The position numbers and the translations under genes are program-made. Source: Azorinus chamasolen (lineage: Eukaryota; Mollusca; Bivalvia; Cardiida; Solecurtidae). From it: a DNA stretch of 64,000 nt. The stretch lies in the NCBI GenBank assembly GCA_963576725.1, contig OY755251.1, positions 37,455,246 to 37,519,245 on the forward strand, written 5' to 3'. The notes beneath the pieces were generated by a model. The model was not told the origin of the DNA and ran no database searches. It was given only the letters and a program-made list of their open reading frames with translations. Of this stretch, positions 7,957-17,642 are shown piece after piece; the stretch's first letter is position 1, and the number at the start of each line of letters is the position of its first letter.

Positions 7957-10900
7957 GTAGGTTTCCCGTATGTGTGAAGTCAATCGCGCCCTTGTTTTAT
8001 AACTAATCCTATACTTAATGAGTATTAATGTAAGAAATAAAGGCATCATGACTATTAAAAACAGTAAAACCCCGCTAATGCCACCACCTAAAAGTGGTAT
8101 AATTCATGGTGTTATATGCATGTGGTAGCTTAATGCAGGGCGAAAGTAATGCAGAAAGCTCCTGGAGGAGCTTTCTGTATTACTTTTGTCCTGCACTAAG
8201 CAACCACATGCTTATAAATATACCCATGTTTATTCATTAAGTGGTCGCATTAGAGGGGTTCTACTGTAGATGAATTTGCAAGGAATCATACGAACACAGG
8301 AAGTTTTATTATAGCAGAATCTCTAGAATAAGATCTATATTAATGTATAAGCAAACAGAGCAGACCCAGATCAGACGAGCCCAACATGAGCCCTCTGATC
8401 TGGGTGGACTCTGTTTGCAAAGGCCACAGAAGGCACATTTACAGTAAACCCTCTCTATAACGGCCACTAAATTACATCAAGTAGTTTGTGTTAAAGGCAG
8501 ATGGCTGCTTAAAGCAAGGTGAAAGTAAAACAGAACGCTCCTATAGGAGCGTTCTGCATTACTTTCACTCTGCTTTAAGCAGCCGCCTTCTCTAAATACC
8601 AATTACTTAAGACAATTTAATGGCCGTTTTAGAGAGGTTTTACTGTATCACGTAAAGGGATTTAGCTCGCCTATACTAAATTCTGAGGTGATTTCATTTG
8701 AGGGATTCATTCAGAAAACGGAGGATGAGATAATGATGATGACAGAAAACTTATTTTACATGATAATACGTAGAACATAATAGTAATTCTGTCATTTGGT
8801 TTAGATTAGATGTTTGAATACAGAGGTAAGCACGGAAAGAAGAAGATAATAGAACAGTGGAACATGTCTTAAGTGGCCATGAAAAATAGGTCTAAATATC
8901 GGTCTGTAAGGCAGATGGTAGCTTAATGCGTTCTACGTTCAGTAAATGAATGGCCGCATAAGACTGGTTCTACTAAAATTCTGTTAGATGGACTAAACTA
9001 GTTTACTCTTCGTTGGATTGTTTGTACAAATTGATACTATATCTTAGATATATTAACTGCATAGAAACGCCTTTTAGAGCTTTGTAAACAAAGTAGACTC
9101 GCTTATAAAATAATATATGTAGCAGAACCTGTCTTAAGCGCCCACTTAACATCTAGTTTTGAGATGACAAAATTTACTACCCAGGACTAAATCATTGGGG
9201 TCTACATTGTTGGGTCTACATTGTTGGGGTCTACATTGTTGGGGTCTACATTGTTATAACAAACTAGAGTAAAGTCTCGCTAATACAACCACTCAAAAAG
9301 TATATTTCTGGATTTTTAAAACAGATGGTAGCTTAATGCAGAACAAACGTTATGCAGAAAGCTTCTATATGAAAATAACAGACCCCTGGGTGTGTATAAA
9401 TGACGTGGTCATTAGCAAGACTTTACTGCAAACCACCCTGATCTGACGCATGTAATGCTTTGTCGTAGCATTTCATTTGTGCTTCATATAAGAAATAATT
9501 TCTAAATAATCCCCTCTAAAACGGAATTCTAGTAGAGAAGAATTAAGATGCTTTTAGGCAGGTGGCTACTTGATGCAGTTTGAAAGTCATGCAGAAAGCT
9601 CATAGAGGAGCTTTTTGCATGACTTTCATCCTTCATTAAGATGCCACCTGTTTACAATACCGATATTTATGCTAAATTTAACGCCCGGTTTAGAGGGGGT
9701 TTACTGTATGTGAATCTTAATAAGCTGGCATTCTATAACAGTACGGTATATGCACAAGTGTTTTTTGTTTTTTCCATGATAGAGACTGTAAAATCAGATC
9801 TATATAATTCCATAAGCAAACAGAGCAGACTCTCATCAGACAGCTCGTATAGGAGTAATCTGATCTAGGTCTAATCTGTTTGCAGGTGCGTAAACAGGCA
9901 TATGTATAGAGCAAAAGGGTTAAGAAGCATACTGGGTATTCGAAGCAGGTAGTAGCTAAATGCAGGATGAAAGTTGCGCACACAACTCCGATGTGGCAGT
10001 TTTCTGCATTACTTTCGTTCTACATTTAGCTGTCACCTTCTTTCTAAGATAGCCATGTGTTATAACCAAGTGGTCGCTTAATTAACCATTTCATCCATGA
10101 ATATTCATGTAAGAAATAATGACGTCATGCATATCAAATAGATTACTTTGTTATAATGGCACATTGACAGATATTTGGCCATGGCAGAAACTGTACAATA
10201 ATACCTATATTGTATCATAAGCAAACAGAGCAGACCCTGATGAGACGGCTCCTATAGGAGCCGTCTGATCTGAGTCTACTCTGTTTGCCAAGGCGTAGAA
10301 AGGCGTATTAAGGCCGATTAAGGGCGATTCCACTGTATGTTATCGATTATTTCAGGCGAAAAACAGTTTAGTTTCGAGGAATTCCTGCCCATAGTAAAGA
10401 CCATTCTGAAGAATGATGACACGGGAACGTACGCTGAATTCTGCGAGGCCTTCAAATCGTTCGACAGAGAAGGACAAGGCTACATCACAGCCGGAGAAAT
10501 GAACTATATGCTCACTGCTATGGGTAAGACCTGTAAACTGTTGCGGGTTTTTGATGACATATACAGTACAGCTAATCCACAGTGACCACTTTATGAATAA
10601 ACACAGGTGTATTGAAAGCAGGTGGTTGCTTAATGCAGGGCGAAAATAATGCAGAAAACTCATATAGGAGCTTTCTGCATAACGTGTGTCTTGCATTAAG
10701 CTACCACCTGCTTTAAAGACCTAGAAATAGCTATCTTTTGTGATGGTCTACGAGTGGCTATACTATAATTGTAGTTCTATAACTGATTTAACCCAAATCT
10801 CGTTTTTCTTTAGACCACCTGTATCTTGTTTGTACTCATTTGAATCAGCTCTGATGGGCGAGTTTCAGGAGCGAAGCTAATGAGGGACGACTCTAATGAG

Positions 10901-13236
10901 TACCAACAATATAAGGGTTGGCTAAGAAAACCGAGATTTGAGTAAAAATGGTTCGGAGCAGAAATGTAAAAGAATATGAACATGCTAAAATTTCCAAGTG
11001 GAAATGTCATCTTTATTTCACGACAAAGTCCATTCAGTTTGAAATGATTATTTTGAATGACAAACGACACAGACCCTAATCAGAGTGCTCTCCTAAGAAT
11101 CCTCTGGTCTGGGTCTGTACTGTTTGCAAATGTCAGTACACTCGTTAACCCACATTAAAAAGGTTAACCCTTTCCCTCCCTGAATATTCATTTAGTTACT
11201 GCATGAATATTCACGGACATATTTTTTTACATTTGCATAGGTCCTTTAAGGGTTGTCTGAGCTGCATGTACTCTGTTTGCGGAGGTGCTAACAGTCATCT
11301 ACAGTCAAACCACTCTAACCCGGACATTAAATTTAGTATAAATATCGGTCTTGGAGACAGGTGGCAGCTTCATGCAGAAGGCTCCTCTATGAGCTTTTTG
11401 CACGACTTTCACCCTGCATTAAGCAGCTACCTGCCTAAACGTATCTAAATTCTTCTCTACTAGAATTCGGGTTTAGAGATGTTTCAGTGTATATGATGGA
11501 AATGTTATTATGTATTTACCGTGGTCCTGTTCATGTTTCAAGATGTACTCGTTTCACTGAAATGATTTCTCATAAACCTTTCAGGGGAGAGATTAAGTGA
11601 CCAGGATACAGACGCGATCATGACCGACACTGATACTACCCCGGACCTAGATGGAAACTTAAAGTATGAAGGTAACTATCAGTCCTCTTCTATTTCTGTA
11701 CCATATACATGCAGTATGTAGGCCCTGTCACATTGATCTAGAGAAATACGGGATCGCATCGGTACACAGCACTGGGGGCCAACTACGTATTATCATCAAA
11801 AGTTTAGACCAATTGTTTTCCTACGAAGCCAGTGTATATATTAGGAAATGTTTTCCTACGAAAACAAAGTTGCCTTCGTAGAAAAACAAATCTATTATAA
11901 TACCTATATAAATTCTCGTAGCAAAACATTTGATAATGATACGTAGTTGGCCCCCAGTGTACAGTAGAACCTGTATTAAACGGCAATCGAAAAGCAGGTG
12001 GTAGCTTAATGCAGGTCAAAAGTAATGCAGAAAGCTCTGCATTACATTTTTCCTGTTTTAAGCAACCATCTGCATTTTAAGACTCCTATGTTCAATGATG
12101 GATGGTCGCTTATGACAGGTTCTAATGTATAAAACAAAGGTACAATATCTCATCGGTATATGTAGTAAAACCTCTCTATAACAGCCGCTAAATTACATCA
12201 AGTAGTTTGTGTTAAATGCAGGTGGCTGCTTAAAGCAACGTGAAAGTAAAACAGAACGCTCCTATAGGAGCGTTCTGTTTTACTTTCACCTTGCTTTAAG
12301 CAGCCACCTGCCCTAAATACCAACTAATTAACACAATTTAATTTAGTGGCCGTTATAGAGAGGTTTTACTGTAGAGAGAAATACATTATCACATCGAACT
12401 AGTTTACAAATTACATCGACTTATAGATATAGAAAACTGCAGCATTGCAACAATATAAAGAAATAATTACAGTGTAGTGTTGGTTTGTAGAGAGAATCAT
12501 ATCTATTATTTCAGAGACACAACAGATCCTGATCAGACAGCTCATACAGGAGCCGTCTGATCTGGGTCTACTTTGTTTGAAAATGTGTTTATATGGAATA
12601 AAGGTTTTAACACATTCCCCCCTAGTGACGCATGTTTGCGCCTCTGCAAAAGTCACATTTTGAAACAATTGTGATAAATAGAGCATTTGCTCCAGAGGAG
12701 CTCTATTTATCACAATAGTTTAAAAACTAAACCATTCTTAAACTATCCTTTTTTATAGTTAATGCTCCTTTTCGGTAGATTTATTCAAAGAGGTTGAGTC
12801 TAAAATAGTCTAGGAGGGAATGGGTTAAAGTACTTTAACTGCATTTGCTAAGTAAAAATAAGTAAACTATTCAGACAATAAAACGATATTATATCGTCTC
12901 GAAGAAACTGAATTTTAGTGCACGATGTGCTATGACGTGTTACGGTATTGCTATTAATTTGCCTTGGTACGATGTGCTATGACGTGTTACGGTATTGCTA
13001 TTAATTTGCCTTGGTACGATGTGCTATGACGTGTTACGGTATTGCTATGAATTTGCCTTGGTACGATGTGCTATGACGTGTTACGGTATTGCTATTAATT
13101 TGCCTTGGTACGATGTGCTATGACGTGTTACGGTATTGCTATTAATTTGCCTTGGTATATTGTTTTGACAATGTTATATCTTTCTTTTTCAGAATTCATC
13201 AAGAAAGTCATGAGAGGCCACGTGTGGAAAAGGTAG
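7810..13236 (+). CDS. myosin essential light chain (ELC), exons 2-5; first exon not found
   Basis: Spliced segments 7810-7956, 10356-10523, 11585-11671 and 13193-13236 join into about 149 codons ending in TAG. ELC wraps the first IQ motif of the myosin heavy-chain lever arm in muscle. In molluscs its EF-hand I also takes part in direct Ca2+ regulation of myosin. The sequence shows VFDLFDFWDGRDG, the molluscan EF-hand I signature, then LRCLGLNPT, GGTEKPGEKQFSFEEFLP, FKSFDREGQGYI (EF-hand III), GERLSDQD, and the final YEEFIKKVM. Family members are about 155-157 aa, so only some 8-11 N-terminal residues are missing. The first exon must end with one base of a split codon and lies further upstream or went unrecognised. 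All four acceptors end in TTCAG-type sequence and the three donors are GTAGGT, GTAAGA and GTAACT. Introns of about 2.4, 1.1 and 1.5 kb are packed with MITEs and tandem repeats. The C-terminus (RGHVWKR) differs from the scallop tail. Identification is very secure. Confidence 0.95.
8061..8269. repeat. H1 hairpin MITE in ELC intron
   Basis: ACAGTAAAACCCCGCTAATG to GGTTCTACTGTA, with hairpin TGCAGAAAGCTCCTGGAGGA and outer arms GTGGTAGCTTAATGCAGG / CACTAAGCAACCACATGC. Mirror-image ends are well kept. Confidence 0.85.
8275..8440 (+). repeat. B-family fragment in ELC intron
   Basis: AGCAAACAGAGCAGACCCAG ... ATCTGGGTGGACTCTGTTTG with a worn hairpin (CAACATGAGCCCTCTG). It ends directly against the next H1 copy. 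Confidence 0.65.
8441..8647. repeat. H1b hairpin MITE, well preserved
   Basis: ACAGTAAACCCTCTCTATAA to TAGAGAGGTTTTACTGTA. The hairpin is built on ACAGAACGCTCCTATAGGAG. Nearly identical copies lie at 12162, 13463 and 59025, implying recent amplification of this subtype. Confidence 0.9.
8858..8977. repeat. H1 element with deleted hairpin
   Basis: Keeps the outer parts (AACATGTCTTAAGTGGCC, GGCAGATGGTAGCTTAATG, AAATGAATGGCCGCATAAG) but lacks the central AGAAAGCTCC palindrome. Confidence 0.6.
9196..9255. repeat. 18-bp tandem repeat, about 4 copies
   Basis: Unit GGGTCTACATTGTT(GG), in ELC intron 2. Confidence 0.75.
9262..9432. repeat. H1 element, half hairpin lost
   Basis: GAGTAAAGTCTCGCTAATAC to TTAGCAAGACTTTACTGC. 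The left hairpin arm to GCAGAAAGCTTC is present. The right arm is replaced by unrelated sequence. Confidence 0.65.
9505..9709. repeat. H1 hairpin MITE
   Basis: CCCCTCTAAAACGGAATTC to TTTAGAGGGGGTTTACTGTA. Hairpin GCAGAAAGCTCATAGAGGAG with arms CAGGTGGCTACTTGATGC / CATTAAGATGCCACCTG. The left TACAGTA tip is lost. Confidence 0.75.
9760..9924 (+). repeat. B-family fragment
   Basis: GTTTTTTCCATGATAGAGAC, ATAAGCAAACAGAGCAGAC ... GGTCTAATCTGTTTGCAG, ending AGCAAAAGGGTTAAG. Confidence 0.65.
9940..10338. repeat. H1 element carrying a nested B insertion
   Basis: H1 arms GCAGGTAGTAGCTAAATGC / ATTTAGCTGTCACCTTC, then AAGTGGTCGCTTAA, the B element 10082-10321, and the H1 terminus GGGCGATTCCACTGTA. The host TTAA in GTGGTCGCTTAAG was the target. 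Confidence 0.7.
10082..10321 (+). repeat. B-family MITE nested in H1 at TTAA
   Basis: TTAACCATTTCATCCATGAA at the left, with an extra TTAA just before. Perfect hairpin GACGGCTCCTATAGGAGCCG inside GCAAACAGAGCAGACCC ... GTCTACTCTGTTTGC. Right end GGCGTAGAAAGGCGTATTAA, followed by a second TTAA. Confidence 0.8.
10356..10523 (+). CDS. ELC exon 3: EF-hand II remnant and EF-hand III
   Basis: 168 nt, acceptor GATTATTTCAG, donor GTAAGA. Encodes GEKQFSFEEFLPIVKTIL (degenerate EF-hand II) and YAEFCEAFKSFDREGQGYI ... YMLTAM (EF-hand III). The end of an H1 element (CCACTGTA) lies about 17 bp before the acceptor. Confidence 0.95.
10562..10770. repeat. H1 hairpin MITE, 38 bp after ELC exon 3
   Basis: TACAGTACAGCTAATCCAC start. 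Hairpin TGCAGAAAACTCATATAGGA with arms GCAGGTGGTTGCTTAATGC / GCATTAAGCTACCACCTGC. The right tip is worn. Confidence 0.75.
11060..11295. repeat. two B-family remnants
   Basis: First: GACACAGACCCTAATCAGAG ... GGTCTGGGTCTGTACTGTTT. Second, from 11164: TTAACCCTTTCCCTCCCTGA with ACTGCATGAATATTCACGG and CTGTTTGCGGAGG. Confidence 0.55.
11299..11492. repeat. H1 hairpin MITE
   Basis: ACAGTCAAACCACTCTAACC to TTTAGAGATGTTTCAGTGTA, hairpin around GCTCCTCTATGAGC. Same subtype as the copy at 28741 (shared ATCGGTCTTGGAGACAGG). Confidence 0.8.
11585..11671 (+). CDS. ELC exon 4: EF-hand IV region
   Basis: 87 nt between CTTTCAG and GTAACT. Encodes GERLSDQDTDAIMTDTDT and PDLDGNLKYE. The pattern GERLSD..D.I...TD...DLEGN.KYE is the standard ELC fourth domain. 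The loop contains DLDGN. Confidence 0.93.
11770..11959. repeat. 190-bp element with ~31-bp inverted ends
   Basis: CACTGGGGGCCAACTACGTA at the left and its reverse complement at the right, both followed inward by TTATCATCAAA-like sequence with one difference. Inner direct and inverted copies of GTTTTCCTACGAA. No other copy in this window, and family unknown. Confidence 0.75.
11960..12130. repeat. H1 element with shortened hairpin
   Basis: TACAGTAGAACCTGTATTAA to ATGACAGGTTCTAATGTA. The hairpin is reduced to GCAGAAAGCTCTGCATTAC, with outer arms intact. Confidence 0.75.
12162..12373. repeat. H1b hairpin MITE, well preserved
   Basis: GTAGTAAAACCTCTCTATAA to TAGAGAGGTTTTACTGTA, hairpin AGAACGCTCCTATAGGAGCG, arms GCAGGTGGCTGCTTAAAGC / GCTTTAAGCAGCCACCTGC. 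Confidence 0.9.
12475..12607 (+). repeat. B-family fragment
   Basis: CAGATCCTGATCAGACAGCT ... AGCCGTCTGATCTGGGTCTA, then CTTTGTTTGAAAATGTG. Directly abuts the C element at 12608. Confidence 0.6.
12608..12828 (-). repeat. C-family TTAA-type MITE
   Basis: TTAACACATTCCCCCCTAG to GGAGGGAATGGGTTAA. Hairpin AATTGTGATAAATAGAGC ... with apex TTTGCTCCAGAGGAGC. The CTCCTTTTCGGTAGATTTA arm is on the right, so orientation is opposite to 2919. Confidence 0.85.
12922..13156. repeat. 47-bp tandem repeat, 5 copies, last ELC intron
   Basis: Five near-identical copies of CGATGTGCTATGACGTGTTA..., ending 36 bp before the final ELC acceptor. One copy carries a single T-to-G difference. Confidence 0.95.
13193..13236 (+). 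CDS. ELC exon 5: C-terminus
   Basis: 44 nt after TTTCTTTTTCAG. Encodes FIKKVMRGHVWKR then TAG. FIKKVM matches the ELC C-terminal helix. The last seven residues are divergent. Confidence 0.9.
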
Positions 13237-13300
13237 ACGACGTTTCTTCTTGTGTTACATTTCGAGGACTTCGTGCAAAACCATTGTAACTACACATATA

Positions 13301-13321
13301 ATTTATTTATTTATTTATTTG
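13301..13321 (+). promoter_or_regulatory. AU-rich element in ELC 3' UTR (candidate)
   Basis: Five overlapping ATTTA words, 65 bp after the ELC stop codon. Clustered AUUUA pentamers are known mRNA-stability elements. It could equally be a plain ATTT microsatellite. Confidence 0.4.
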
Positions 13322-13462
13322 GAGAACTCGGATAAACTATAACGAACAGTGTTGATCCTGATAAGACCCCGAGTAATTCAGCATCACATCAGTACCTAAA
13401 ACCTTTAATAGTCTAATCGGTGTGAAGAAATGGTAGAGATAAATATTCTGTGAATACTGTAG

Positions 13463-13670
13463 TACAGTAAAACCTCTCTATAACGACCACTAAGTTGTAT
13501 CATTTAGTTGGTATTTTTGGAAGGTGGGTGCTTAATGCAAGGTGAAAGTAAAATAGAACGCTCATATAGGAGCGTTCTGTTTTACTTTCACCTTGCTTTA
13601 AGCAGCCACATGCCTTTAACACAAAATACTTGATGTAATGTAGTGGCCGTTATAGGGAGGTTTTACTGTA
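13463..13670. repeat. H1b hairpin MITE, downstream of ELC
   Basis: TACAGTAAAACCTCTCTATA to TATAGGGAGGTTTTACTGTA with hairpin AGAACGCTCATATAGGAGCG. The inner arm GGTGGGTGCTTAATGC is slightly worn. Confidence 0.9.
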
Positions 13671-13787
13671 GATGGTTTTATAAGTGTTACACTCTGGCAC
13701 TCATCTTACCAAAGATCGAAAGACCGAAATCATCGGAAGATGCACTTACGATGATTGCTATTGGTCGTATGATTTTTAGTAAGATTG

Positions 13788-13872
13788 ACCCGGACCCATA
13801 GATACAGCGCGAATCTTGACCCGGACCCATAGATACAGCGCGAGACCCGGACCCATAGATACAGCGCGAATC
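13788..13872. repeat. ~31-bp tandem repeat, 3 copies
   Basis: Unit GACCCGGACCCATAGATACA..., the middle copy shortened. Confidence 0.8.
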
Positions 13873-14370
13873 TTAAGTACTAAACAGGCTCATTTCTCCG
13901 CCCAAGTTACGACTGGTTTTTCACTAAGGTCCTTGACCTAGTGCTGGCTCTTATACATTTGACATTGCAGTTATCAGTGTCCATGGGTGCCTCATGGCAC
14001 CAGTTATGTTGTACCCATGCTGCCTAGCTCTGTCCTAGTGTGTTACCTACAGCATTGTAAATATGTGCATAAACTGCTCAGTGTGTAATAGATAAGCAAT
14101 TATTTTACAGCAGCAAGGATGCTAGAATCTGAGACTTTTCACTACATATAAAGTATTTTGAATATATTGAAAATAATTCCTTATATTGACCTTTGTTGAC
14201 CTTTGATTGTAAATAATACCACATTCTCCTGGCGACAACGCCCTTACACGTGCCCAAGATACCACAGCCTGTTTCCATACACACCACAGAGTCAAACTCT
14301 GATATACAATCCCAAGAAAATGATAAATACGGGTAAAAGTTGCTGGCAACAGAAAGTCTCAGTTTCTGGT
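13873..14370. other. no gene seen
   Basis: The overlapping short frames on both strands near 14105-14484 come from the adjacent 42-bp tandem repeat and do not resemble a protein family. Confidence 0.45.
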
Positions 14371-14525
14371 ATCCTGCTAGCCATAGCAACCATTTGCTCA
14401 GAAAAAGTTGGAATCCTGCTAGCCATGGCAACCATTTGTTCAGAAAAAGTTGGTATCCTGCTAGCCATGGCAACCATTTGTTGAGAAAAAAAGTTGGTAT
14501 CCTGCTAGCTATGGAAACATATTTT
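14371..14525. repeat. 42-bp tandem repeat, about 4 copies
   Basis: Unit ATCCTGCTAGCCATGGCAAC..., length divisible by 3, which is why it is open in several frames. Confidence 0.9.
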
Positions 14526-14629
14526 GTTCATACAAGGCCGTTATCTAGCAGTTAGAACAAGATCTTATAACATCTTAAACAAGTACATGTATGTCATTAT
14601 AAAGGAAATCTACGAATTATACTGTATAT

Positions 14630-14812
14630 ACAGTAAATTCCGTGATTTATGTTTTTAGATTTTAAGTCTATTTGTGCAAATGGCTGCTTAATGCAGGATG
14701 AAAGTTCACGCATAAAGCCCTTTAGGAATTTTCTGCATGAATTTCACCGTGCATTTGTCTGTCATCTGTCTTAAAAATGCATTTCTACTTATTTACAGAG
14801 GTTTTACCGTAG
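14630..14812. repeat. H1 hairpin MITE, diverged
   Basis: ACAGTAAATTCCGTGATTTA to TTTACAGAGGTTTTACCGTA. Hairpin GCATAAAGCCCTTTAGGAAT. Confidence 0.7.
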
Positions 14813-15069
14813 TTTTCTGATATGGTTTTACCTATATTTTAACAATGTTTGGTTTTTCAAGAACGTTGCATGGTACCACAGTATGTGAATAGACTCCTAA
14901 CTTGGGACAAGTAATGGGTGGAGAACCAATTTTCAAAAGACTACATTATTAATAGGTTTGATTCAGTGTTCGTTTCCTTCATTTTGATTGTCATTTCGAA
15001 TCATTCATTTAACATTCTGTATTTCTCACCCAGACCAACTTTGGAAAGTTTCAGTCAATCATTAACAGT

Positions 15070-17140
15070 AACGTTCGCTAACACCCTGCACCTCTAACCA
15101 CCTGAGTCAGACACTAACATCATACTTCTCACCACCTAAACACCCCCAACAATCTGAACACCTCCAGACCACCTGAACCAGTCGCTAAATGCCTAGACCT
15201 ATCACCACCTGAACACGTCCCACCACCTGAACACGTCCCATCACCTGAACACGTCCTACCATCTGAACACGTCCCACCACCTGAACAAGTCCCAACACCT
15301 GAACAAGTCCCACCACCTGATTACCTCCAAACCACCTGAACACCTCCAAACCACCTGAACACGTCCCACCACCTGAACAAGTCCCACCACCTGAACAAGT
15401 CCCACCACCTGAACACCTCCAAACCACCTGAACACGTCCCACCACCTGAACACGTCCATCTACCTGAACAAGTCGCTAACATCCTACACCTCCAACCACT
15501 AGAACACCTCCATCCACCCGAACAACTCCAATTACCTGAACCAGTCATTAACATCCTGCACCTCCAACCTCCCGAGTAACACCCACCAGCTGACCAAATC
15601 ACCAATATTCTTCACCTCTCATCACCTGAACACCTCTCACCAACTGAACACCCTAACGACCTGAGCCAGTCACTAACATCCTACACCTGTCTCCACCTAA
15701 ACCAGTCCTTGAAGTCATACACCTCCATCCACCTAAACACCTACAATTACCTGACCAGTCGCTAACATCCTACACCTCCAACCACCCGAACACCTCCAAC
15801 CACCTGAACACCTCCAACCATCTTAACGCCTCCAACCATCTTAACACCTCCAACCACATGAACATCTCCAACCATCTGAACACCTCCAACCGCCTGAACA
15901 CCTCCAACCACATGACCCAGTTGTGAAAATCCTACACCTCCTCCAACCAGCTGAACACACCGAAACCACCTTAACCAGTCGCTAACATCCTACACCTCCA
16001 ACCACCTGAACACCTCCAACCACCTGAACACCTCCAACCATCTTAACACATCTAACCATCTTAACCAGTCGCTAACATCCTACACCTCCAACCACCTTAA
16101 CCAGTCGCTAACATCCTACACCTCCAACCACCGGAACACCTCCAACCACCTGAACACCTCCAACCATCTTAACACCACCAACCATCTTAACACCTCCAAC
16201 CACCTGAACACCTCCAACCATCTGAACACCTCCAACCACCTGAACACCTCCAACCACCTGACCCAGTTGTTAACATCCTACACCTCCAACCAGCTGAACA
16301 CACCGAAACCACCTTAACCAGTCGCTAACAGTCTACATCCCCAACCACCTGAACACCTCTCACCAACTGAACACCTCTCGCCACTTGAATACCCCAGCCA
16401 CCTAACTAGTCGCTGAGATCCTACACCTCCAACCACCCAATCCGGTCGCTAATATCCTGCACCTCTCACCATAAGAATACCTCCTACCACCTGAACCAGT
16501 TTGTTAACACTCTACACCTCTCACCGCCTGGACACCTCAAAACATCACCTCAATCTATTACTAACATCCTACACCTCCAATGTCCTGAACACCTCTCACC
16601 ACCTGAACACCTCCAACCACCTGAACAAGTCGCTAACATCCTACACCTCTCAGCACCTGAACACCTCAAAACACCACCTGAATCAGTTACTAACATCATA
16701 TCCCTCCAACCACCTGAACACCTCACAGCAGTTGAACACCTCAAACCACCTGAACACCTCCCACCACTTGAAGCAGTCGCAAATAGCCTACCCATTCCAC
16801 CACCTGAACACCTCCAACCACCTGGACCAGTCGCTAACATCCTACTCCTTCAACCACATGAACACCTCTCACCACCTTAACACCTCCCACCACTTGAACA
16901 CCCCAGTCACCTGAACTAGTCGCTAACATCCTACACTTCCAACAACTTGAACACCTCCAACCACCTGTACACATCCAGTCACCTGAACCAGTCGTTAACA
17001 TCCTACACCTCCCGCCACTTTAACACCTCCAACCATCTGAGCACCTTCACTAGCCTGAACACCTATAGCCACTTGAACACCTCCAACCACCTGAACCAGT
17101 CTCTTACATCCTACACCTCTCACCACCTGAAGCAGTCATT
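15070..17140. repeat. 2-kb minisatellite, 18-bp CACCTCCAACCACCTGAA units
   Basis: Roughly a hundred diverged copies, with an interspersed longer motif CAGTCGCTAACATCCTACAC marking an irregular higher-order period. The + strand is strongly C-rich and G-poor. The 18-bp unit keeps frames open on both strands (repeated HLNTSN or GGWRCS peptides), so the long frames here are not genes. Confidence 0.95.
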
Positions 17141-17640
17141 GTTGTAAGTAAAAAGACCAGCACTATTCACGATTTCTTATGTTAGCTAAATGTCATACAT
17201 GTTGCCTTGTCTAAGAAGTCCATTCCTTCTGCCTAATGGGAGTGTTTTATTGATTTGTACTATATTTCTTGGAGGTTTTATCATATAAAAGCATACATAC
17301 ATATACACCATTACACTATGTTATGATACTTTATTGTTTGGCAAAAACCAAAACCGAAAACATATCCAGTTTTGAACGCACATAATTCATTTTTAAACCA
17401 CTATTTTTATATTTTCGAAGATCCAAAATCAAACCTTTAATAGTTGCATGAGACGAACATTGCTGTAGAAATACGGCATAGACTTGTTTGTACAAACTAT
17501 AATGCACACCAATCATGAAGTTTTTACTATATATGCAAGGCGAGTTTTCGAAACTTAGTGTGTCTTTTATTTCATACAACCTTCACGAACTATTCTGTTT
17601 GACCCTCCACCTCTGTAATTCCACGCCATGAGTTTTGATT
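17141..17640. other. no gene seen
   Basis: AT-rich. The 82-codon minus-strand frame at 17331 shows no recognisable domain. Confidence 0.4.
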
Positions 17641-17642
17641 AG

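Noticed and set aside
15185..17147. Frames with repeated HLNTSN or GGWRCSGG peptides on both strands
   Set aside because: Products of the 18-bp minisatellite, whose length is a multiple of 3. No signal peptide, domain or splice context.
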